A stretch of DNA of 32,735 nt from Bacteroidota bacterium. GTDB lineage: Bacteria; Bacteroidota; Bacteroidia; Bacteroidales; JAIPAH01. Within the stretch, counting starts at the first letter, position 1; every line of letters begins with the position of its first letter. A model generated the notes under the pieces. It was not told the DNA's origin. It searched no databases and saw nothing but the letters and a program-made list of their open reading frames with translations. Both the position numbers and the translations under genes were made by a program. Shown here in pieces: positions 27,106 to 32,735 of this stretch. The stretch spans positions 1-32,735 of the forward strand of contig JAASSU010000012.1 in NCBI GenBank assembly GCA_021767705.1. Direction: 5' to 3'.

Positions 27106-27145
27106 TTAACAACTCGTTTAAACGATTGTTGACAGTTGTTGTTAA
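27106..27145. promoter_or_regulatory. Nested palindromes in divergent crtI / antiporter intergenic region
   Basis: TTAACAAC (27106-27113) / GTTGTTAA (27138-27145) around the perfect palindrome TCGTTTAAACGA (27114-27125). Confidence 0.55.
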
Positions 27146-27171
27146 ATGGAAGTATCACAAAATTAAAAACC

Positions 27172-28968
27172 ATGTCGGAACAAGTGCTTTTGCAGCTCGG
27201 GGCTATTGTATTACTTGGGATTATGAGTCAGTGGGTGGCCTGGAGGGTGCGTTTTCCCTCTATCTTTTTGCTGTTGGTGGTAGGTTTTATTGCCGGGCCG
27301 GTCACCGGATTACTCCGTCCCGATGCGCTGATGGGCGACATGCTGCTTCCTTTTGTGTCTTTTTCTGTGGCGGTAATCCTCTTCGAAGGTGGGCTGACCC
27401 TTAACATCAAAGAGCTTCGCGAAATTGGGGGCGTGGTGTTGGCATTGGTCATTATAGGCGTTTTGGTTACGTGGGTGGTGGGTGCACTGGCCGCTTTTTA
27501 TCTTCTCGATTTTAACCTCAAAGTGTCTATTTTGCTTGCCGCGATACTCACGGTTACCGGTCCCACGGTCATCGGCCCGCTGCTCAGGCATATCCGTCCC
27601 GAAGGAAAAGTGGCAAACATCCTGAAGTGGGAGGGGATTGTAATTGATCCGATAGGCGCGCTGTTAGCTGTTCTGGTGTTTGAAGGTATCCTGGCCAGCA
27701 GCCTGCAGGGAGCCACCACATCGGTGTTACTGAGTATGAGCAAGACCATTGTTTTCGGATCGCTTGTAGGGTTTGTATTTGCGTTTTTGCTGGTGCTCTT
27801 TTTGAAGAAATTCTGGATACCTGATTTCCTGCAAGAAAGTATGACCCTTTCGATGGTGGTGGGAGCCTTTTTAGTGTCTGACCTGTTGCAACATGAGTCG
27901 GGACTCTTTGCCACCACCCTGATGGGTATTGTGGTAGCCAACCAGAAATACGTCAGCATCAAACATATCATCGAGTTTAAGGAAAACCTCCGGGTGCTGA
28001 TAATCTCTGTGTTGTTCATCATCCTTTCGTCACGACTTGATTTGGAGGTGTTTAACGAATTATCCACCGTCGTGGTGATTTTCCTGATGGTATTGGTGCT
28101 GGTGGCCCGACCGCTGGCTGTGTTTCTCTCTACCCTGAAAAGCACACTCAAATTCAGGGAGAAAATTTTCCTGAGTTGGATGGCACCGCGCGGGATTGTG
28201 GCGGCAGCCGTTTCTTCGCTGTTTGCCCTGCGGCTGAATGAGCTGGGGGTGGAGCAGGCCAACGTGCTGGTGCCGGTCACCTTCTCGGTCATTGTAGGTA
28301 CGGTGGCTATCTACGGCTTAACCGCGGCACCATTGGCGCGGAGCCTGAAACTCTCTCAATCAAATCCGCAAGGTGTCCTTTTCCTCGGCGCACAGCCGTT
28401 AGTGCAGGATATGGCACTGGCGATTATGGAGCATGGATTTAAGGCTGTAGTAATTGATCGCAACAATAATTCTGTATCGGAAGCCAAGATGAAAAACATT
28501 CCGGCAGTATATGGAAATATCCTTTCAGAGCATGTTTTGGATGAAATCCCCTTTTCGGGAATAGGTAAGCTGATGGCTATGACTCCCAGCGAAGAAGCAA
28601 ACTCTTTAGCGCTGTTTCACTTCGATGAAGTCTTTGATCGGGAGGAAACCTACCAGATCAACCGCAACAACGATGAGGAGGAGGGCTCGCGCGACATGCT
28701 GCCCAAGCACCTTAAAGGTCGCGGCCTTTTCGGGAACGAGGTCGACCTCGATTATCTCAACACTATGTTTTTTGAAGGTGCGGTAATCAAATCAACACCA
28801 CTCACCAAAGACTTCAATTTCGAGAAGTACAAAGAGTATTACAACAATAAACTGGTGCCGCTCTTTGCTGTGACTAAAGACAAACGTCTTATTGTCAACA
28901 GTAACGACAAAAAATTTGAACCCCTTCCCGGTCAGACCGTGATTTCTTTGGTGAAGGAGATGGTTTAA
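27172..28968 (+). CDS. CPA1-family Na+/H+ antiporter with C-terminal TrkA/RCK-like cytoplasmic domain
   Basis: N-terminal multi-pass antiporter core (TVTGPTVIGPLLRHIRP, SWMAPRGIVAAAVSSLFAL); C-terminal LFLGAQPLVQDMALAIMEHGFKAVVIDRNN. Confidence 0.92.
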   Translation: MSEQVLLQLGAIVLLGIMSQWVAWRVRFPSIFLLLVVGFIAGPVTGLLRPDALMGDMLLPFVSFSVAVILFEGGLTLNIKELREIGGVVLALVIIGVLVTWVVGALAAFYLLDFNLKVSILLAAILTVTGPTVIGPLLRHIRPEGKVANILKWEGIVIDPIGALLAVLVFEGILASSLQGATTSVLLSMSKTIVFGSLVGFVFAFLLVLFLKKFWIPDFLQESMTLSMVVGAFLVSDLLQHESGLFATTLMGIVVANQKYVSIKHIIEFKENLRVLIISVLFIILSSRLDLEVFNELSTVVVIFLMVLVLVARPLAVFLSTLKSTLKFREKIFLSWMAPRGIVAAAVSSLFALRLNELGVEQANVLVPVTFSVIVGTVAIYGLTAAPLARSLKLSQSNPQGVLFLGAQPLVQDMALAIMEHGFKAVVIDRNNNSVSEAKMKNIPAVYGNILSEHVLDEIPFSGIGKLMAMTPSEEANSLALFHFDEVFDREETYQINRNNDEEEGSRDMLPKHLKGRGLFGNEVDLDYLNTMFFEGAVIKSTPLTKDFNFEKYKEYYNNKLVPLFAVTKDKRLIVNSNDKKFEPLPGQTVISLVKEMV

Positions 28969-29013
28969 GGTGTAAAAACACAGTCAGGGTCTAAAATGAG
29001 ACCGTAAGGTATT

Positions 29014-29035
29014 CTCCACCTGCTTGCAGGGGGAG
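29014..29035. repeat. Palindromic intergenic hairpin
   Basis: CTCCACCTGCTTGCAGGGGGAG: near-perfect stem with TT loop. Confidence 0.55.
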
Positions 29036-29122
29036 TTAAAGGGGGTAGAAGCTAAAACTAATTCCTGTCTCCTTCAACACATAAACGACTTTTTTATATA
29101 TTCGTTGCTCAAAAGTCATACT

Positions 29123-29650
29123 ATGAAAAATATCGTAATACTTGCACTTGGACTGCTTTTTGTTTACTCATGCTCCAACACCAAAAAAGACATAGATACA
29201 GAAACTTTGATGGTAATGCACAAGCTTATTGAGCGTTCGCACCCCGATACGGTTGATAAATATCTCGACTATTACGCTGAGAGATATCAGCTTCCTACAG
29301 ATTTTAAAGCCTTGCCTGATGGGAAGTATTACGGTGAATCGCCTTACGACGATTATAAATACAAGCACATCGTTAGTTTTACTATCCAGGGTGGTCGGCT
29401 TTCCGAAATCGAATATGACGAAGTGCATGAAGACGGCCACTCCAAAACCGCCGACAGCTCCTATAACGCAGATATGAATAACAACGTTTACGGCTCTGCT
29501 CCGCGCCTCACTTACGATAACTACGAAAAGCAATTACTCGAGAACCAGGACTTCAAAAAGGTGGATGCCATCAGCGGTGCCACTTATTCTAAATACCGCC
29601 TCAAGTACGCTTTTTGGCGAGCTGTGCTTAAGAGCCCCAAAGGGAATTAG
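29123..29650 (+). CDS. Small lipoprotein with FMN-binding-domain-like C-terminus
   Basis: Lipobox LLFVYSCSN; VDAISGATYSKYRLKYAF resembles the SGAT motif of FMN-binding domains. Start trimmed from 29024. Confidence 0.72.
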   Translation: MKNIVILALGLLFVYSCSNTKKDIDTETLMVMHKLIERSHPDTVDKYLDYYAERYQLPTDFKALPDGKYYGESPYDDYKYKHIVSFTIQGGRLSEIEYDEVHEDGHSKTADSSYNADMNNNVYGSAPRLTYDNYEKQLLENQDFKKVDAISGATYSKYRLKYAFWRAVLKSPKGN

Positions 29651-29932
29651 CCGTTTTCATTCCTGAAGGATTAAGTAAAACCAGTTTTACCAGGGATTTT
29701 TCTCAAAGGCAGTTTTACTGATTAGCACTTAATTCCATTCCTGTTTCATCTTCCACAAACCATTGCGGAGTTCCCTGGCGTTTCGAGGCTGGTTTCCATG
29801 AACAAAAGGCTTTCAGGCTTGTTTCTGAGGTGGAAAAGGCAATGCCTGAGATTATTATGATGAGTGGAGATGAAAAGATTCAACCCGCTTATCTGAATTT
29901 TGTAATTGGTATATCAGTAAATTCATTAAACC

Positions 29933-31975
29933 ATGAAGAATAAGGAAAAGCTTACAATCCGATCTGTAGATAAAAAGACACTGGAAAAGTGGTATCGCTT
30001 GCTCACCTTAGGGCGTCAGCTCGACGACAAAGCGCCGAACTACCTGAAGCAGGCCCTGGGATGGTCTTACCATGCGCCGTATGCCGGCCATGATGGCATC
30101 CAGATGGCCATCGGGCAGGTGTTCGATAAGGAGCACGACCATCTCTTCCCCTATTACCGCGACATGCTTACCGCGATTTCGGCCGGACTTACCGCCGAAG
30201 AGGTGATCCTGAACGGATTGTCGAAAAAGGATGATGTGGCCAGCGGAGGGCGCCACATGTCGAACCACTTCGCGAAACCCGAATGGAACATCCATAACGT
30301 ATCCTCGGCCACCGGAAACCATGTGCTTCATGCCGTTGGAGTGGCCAGGGCCATAAAGTACTATAAAGGCAAAGGTGTGGCCATCAGCTCGCAGGGCGAA
30401 TCGTCCACCTCCGAAGGTTATGTTTATGAGGCTATCAACGGTGCTTCACGCGAAAAGCTTCCGGTGTTGTTCGTATTCCAGGACAATGGCTACGGTATTT
30501 CCGTTCCCAAGTCTGACCAGACGGCAACACCATACGCCGCCGATAACTTCCAGGGCTTCCGTAACCTGAAGATTTTTTACTGCAACGGTAAAGATGTGTT
30601 CAGCTCAATGAACACCATGCAGCAGGCCAAGAAGTGGATACAGGAAAACCAAAAACCCGCCATCGTGCATGCCAACTGTGTGCGTATCCATTCGCACTCC
30701 AACTCCGACCGTCATGAGTTGTACCGCGACGACACCGAGCGCGACCGTGCCATGATGCTCGACCCGGTAGCTACTTTCCGCCGCAGGTTGAAATATGCAG
30801 AAATCTTTACGGATGAAGAGCTGGATGCCATTGACAAGGAAGTGAAGAAGGAAATTTCATCGGCACACAAAAAAGTGATAAAGGCTGCTGATCCAGATCC
30901 AAAATCTATCCACGACTTTGTGATTCCTGAGCCTTACAAAGCTGAAAAATATCCTGAAGGAAAGCATGATCATGACGGCGACAAGAAGAAATTCATAGAA
31001 GCACTTAACGAGACGCTTAAAGCTGAGTTCCGTAAAAATAAAGATACCTTCCTTTGGGGCCAGGATGTGGCCAACAAAGACAAGGGTGGTATCTTTAACG
31101 TTACCAAAGGAATGCAGCAGGAGTTTGGCAAGCCACGTATTTTTAACGCCCCTATTGCCGAGGATTTTATCGTGGGAACGGCCAATGGTATGAGCCGCTA
31201 CGATAAGAAAATCCGTATTGTGGTTGAAGGCGCTGAGTTTGCCGACTATTTCTGGCCGGCGATGGAGCAGTACGTTGAGCTGACACACGAATACTGGCGT
31301 ACGAACGGTAAGTTTGCGCCCAACGTCACTGTCCGCCTGGCATCAGGAGGTTACATCGGCGGTGGGCTTTATCACTCGCAGACCACGGAGGCGGCTCTGG
31401 CCACTTTCCCCGGTATCCGGGTTGTTTATCCCGCTTTCGCGGATGACGCTGCCGGACTGTTACGCTCAAGCATGAGGTCGCAAGGGCCCACCTTGTTCCT
31501 CGAACCCAAGGCGCTTTATAACGACCCGAAGGCGGCTACTCCCATTCCGGACGATTACGAAGTGCCTTTCGGGAAAGGACGCATCCGTCGCGAAGGAAAG
31601 GATATGACCATCGTGACTTACGGAAACACCGTGCACCATGCACTGGAAGCGGCGGAAAAAATCGAGGAAGAATCAGGGAAATCGGAAGAAGTGGTCGACC
31701 TGCGTTCGATTGTGCCGCTCGATAAAGAAATTATTCTGGAGTCAGTGAAGAAGACCAGCAAAGTGCTGGTGGCACATGAAGGACCGAAGTTCAATGGCTT
31801 TGGTGCTGAAATTGCTTCAGCGGTGGCTGATGAAACTTTCGAGTACCTCGATGCACCGGTGAAACGTATCGGCGCAACATTTACGCCGGTCGGTTTCCAC
31901 AAAAACCTTGAAAAAGCAATACTGCCAGACACTAACAAAGTGTATCAGGCAGCCAAAGAATTGCTGGAATATTAG
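29933..31975 (+). CDS. 2-oxoacid dehydrogenase E1 component, alpha and beta subunits fused
   Basis: 680 aa; alpha half YYRDMLTAISAGLTAEEV...GESSTSEGYVYEAINGA...QDNGYGISVP; beta half LNETLKAEFRKNKDTFLWGQDVANKDKGGIFNVTKG...VVDLRSIVPLDKE. Confidence 0.95.
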   Translation: MKNKEKLTIRSVDKKTLEKWYRLLTLGRQLDDKAPNYLKQALGWSYHAPYAGHDGIQMAIGQVFDKEHDHLFPYYRDMLTAISAGLTAEEVILNGLSKKDDVASGGRHMSNHFAKPEWNIHNVSSATGNHVLHAVGVARAIKYYKGKGVAISSQGESSTSEGYVYEAINGASREKLPVLFVFQDNGYGISVPKSDQTATPYAADNFQGFRNLKIFYCNGKDVFSSMNTMQQAKKWIQENQKPAIVHANCVRIHSHSNSDRHELYRDDTERDRAMMLDPVATFRRRLKYAEIFTDEELDAIDKEVKKEISSAHKKVIKAADPDPKSIHDFVIPEPYKAEKYPEGKHDHDGDKKKFIEALNETLKAEFRKNKDTFLWGQDVANKDKGGIFNVTKGMQQEFGKPRIFNAPIAEDFIVGTANGMSRYDKKIRIVVEGAEFADYFWPAMEQYVELTHEYWRTNGKFAPNVTVRLASGGYIGGGLYHSQTTEAALATFPGIRVVYPAFADDAAGLLRSSMRSQGPTLFLEPKALYNDPKAATPIPDDYEVPFGKGRIRREGKDMTIVTYGNTVHHALEAAEKIEEESGKSEEVVDLRSIVPLDKEIILESVKKTSKVLVAHEGPKFNGFGAEIASAVADETFEYLDAPVKRIGATFTPVGFHKNLEKAILPDTNKVYQAAKELLEY

Positions 31976-31996
31976 TAGTTGTAATTTCACAGCATC

Positions 31997-32033
31997 AACG
32001 GGATTCTGATTCAGTTCAGGATCCCGTTTTTTT
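31997..32033 (+). terminator. Terminator after E1 gene
   Basis: AACGGGAT...ATCCCGTT stem followed by TTTTTT. Confidence 0.8.
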
Positions 32034-32067
32034 CTACTCATTTGTTCAACCAGAAAAGTATATAAAC

Positions 32068-32096
32068 AAAAAAAGCACCCCGGTTGAGGTGCTTTT
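32068..32096 (-). terminator. Terminator downstream of tRNA-Leu
   Basis: AAAAGCACC...GGTGCTTTT stem; T run on the minus strand. Confidence 0.75.
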
Positions 32097-32097
32097 G

Positions 32098-32179
32098 TGC
32101 GGCTAGAGGGAGTCGAACCCACACGCCCGAAGGCACTAGATCCTAAATCTAGCGCGTCTACCAATTCCGCCATAGCCGC
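32098..32179 (-). tRNA. tRNA-Leu (anticodon TAG)
   Basis: Minus strand GCGGCTATGGCGGAATTGGTAGACGCGCTAGATTTAGGATCTAGTGCCTTCGGGCGTGTGGGTTCGACTCCCTCTAGCCGCA: acceptor pairing, TAG in anticodon loop, variable arm, GGTTCGA T-loop. Confidence 0.95.
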
Positions 32180-32347
32180 AGCGTTTTGGTTAACGGGTGC
32201 AAAGATAATTCTTTTTTCAGACCACCAAAGTCATCCCTCCAATATTTTCCAAACATTATTGTTCGGTAAAAACTTTTAGATTTCTTACCGAAGCTTAGGT
32301 ATACCAATGACAAGCGATTGGCGGGGAAGAACGATAAATTCCGGGAA

Positions 32348-32728
32348 TAGATTCCTCAGTCGCTGTGAAAGAACAAAAAAGCCCATCATTAGATTCCTCA
32401 ACCGCTGTTAGGGAAATAGTCAATCCGAAATAGATTCCTCAGTCGTCCCCGATAGTTATCGGGACTCCATCGGCTCTAAAGGGGGAAACAAGAAAAATGG
32501 CGCGCCGACACCTTGTTTTATTCCAGTTGCGTCGGCGCGCCATTTTTCGCCCTCTGCCTCCCAGAAAGCTTGTCATTCCGACAACTGGAATTGCGCCGGT
32601 AAAAAGTTGGCATTCTAATCAAAAGTGTTTGCGCAATGGAGGGAGGAGGAATCTATTCTTTCGAAACACCAAAAACCCCAAAACTACTTTCAATATTCTA
32701 AGCATAAGCCATTAGATTCCTCAGCCGC
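32348..32728. repeat. Mosaic of interspersed repeats TAGATTCCTCAGTCG with palindromes
   Basis: TAGATTCCTCA(G/A)(T/C)CG at 32348, 32390, 32431, 32713 and inverted GAGGAATCTA at 32646-32655; CCCGATAGTTATCGGG at 32448-32463. Confidence 0.85.
32492..32548. repeat. 18-bp perfect inverted repeat hairpin
   Basis: GAAAAATGGCGCGCCGAC (32492-32509) and GTCGGCGCGCCATTTTTC (32531-32548), 21-nt loop. Confidence 0.9.
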
Positions 32729-32735
32729 ATGTTTC

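Noticed and set aside
27498-28292. 264-aa minus-strand ORF inside the antiporter gene
   Set aside because: Antisense to transmembrane segments; Ser/Thr/Arg/Asn-rich translation with no domain features.
27172-28968. Antiporter with TrkA/RCK-like tail as a new architecture
   Set aside because: CPA-family antiporters with cytoplasmic nucleotide-binding-like domains are well known.
29933-31975. Fused E1 alpha/beta protein as a novelty
   Set aside because: Single-chain fused 2-oxoacid dehydrogenase E1 proteins are common in Bacteroidota.
32348-32445. Possible CRISPR array from the ~42-bp spaced TAGATTCCTCAGTCG repeats
   Set aside because: Only three closely spaced copies with mismatches, a short conserved core (~15-18 bp), no cas genes, and an inverted copy nearby; better described as an interspersed repeat mosaic.
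32497-32715. 72-aa ORF in the terminal repeat region
   Set aside because: Starts within the palindrome stem and runs through repeats; the translation reflects repeats, not a gene.

Overview
Bacteroidota-type chromosomal window, judged by SusC/SusD genes, T9SS C-terminal domains and TAnnTTTG-like promoter boxes. From left to right: (1) a probable laminarin/beta-1,3-glucan utilisation locus (3' end of a GH3, SusC, SusD, PKD lipoprotein, two tandem GH16 enzymes, T9SS carbohydrate-binding-like protein); (2) gcvP; (3) an accessory patch with a RhuM-like/Fic protein gene lying between a 144-bp direct repeat, which is the 3' end of a radical-SAM gene present once as an orphan fragment and once in the intact gene; (4) radical SAM, a small membrane protein, a DUF5996-like hypothetical, an NRDE/TANGO2 protein whose 3' end runs into a ~135-bp tandem palindromic repeat array, and a small antitoxin-like ORF without a visible toxin; (5) a carotenoid cluster (crtI-cruF-crtW-acyltransferase and GT2-TPR) split by an oppositely oriented AAA ATPase/DUF4143-like gene that has three evenly spaced TAAGTAACAAA repeats at its promoter; (6) a CPA1 antiporter, an FMN-binding-like lipoprotein, a fused 2-oxoacid dehydrogenase E1, tRNA-Leu(TAG), and a terminal mosaic of palindromic/interspersed repeats. 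The points most worth a second look are the repeat-bounded RhuM-Fic segment, the ATPase operator array inside the split carotenoid cluster, and the repeat mosaics. All calls come from reading sequence and the supplied ORFs; no database search was run, and no wholly new multi-gene system can be claimed from this window alone.
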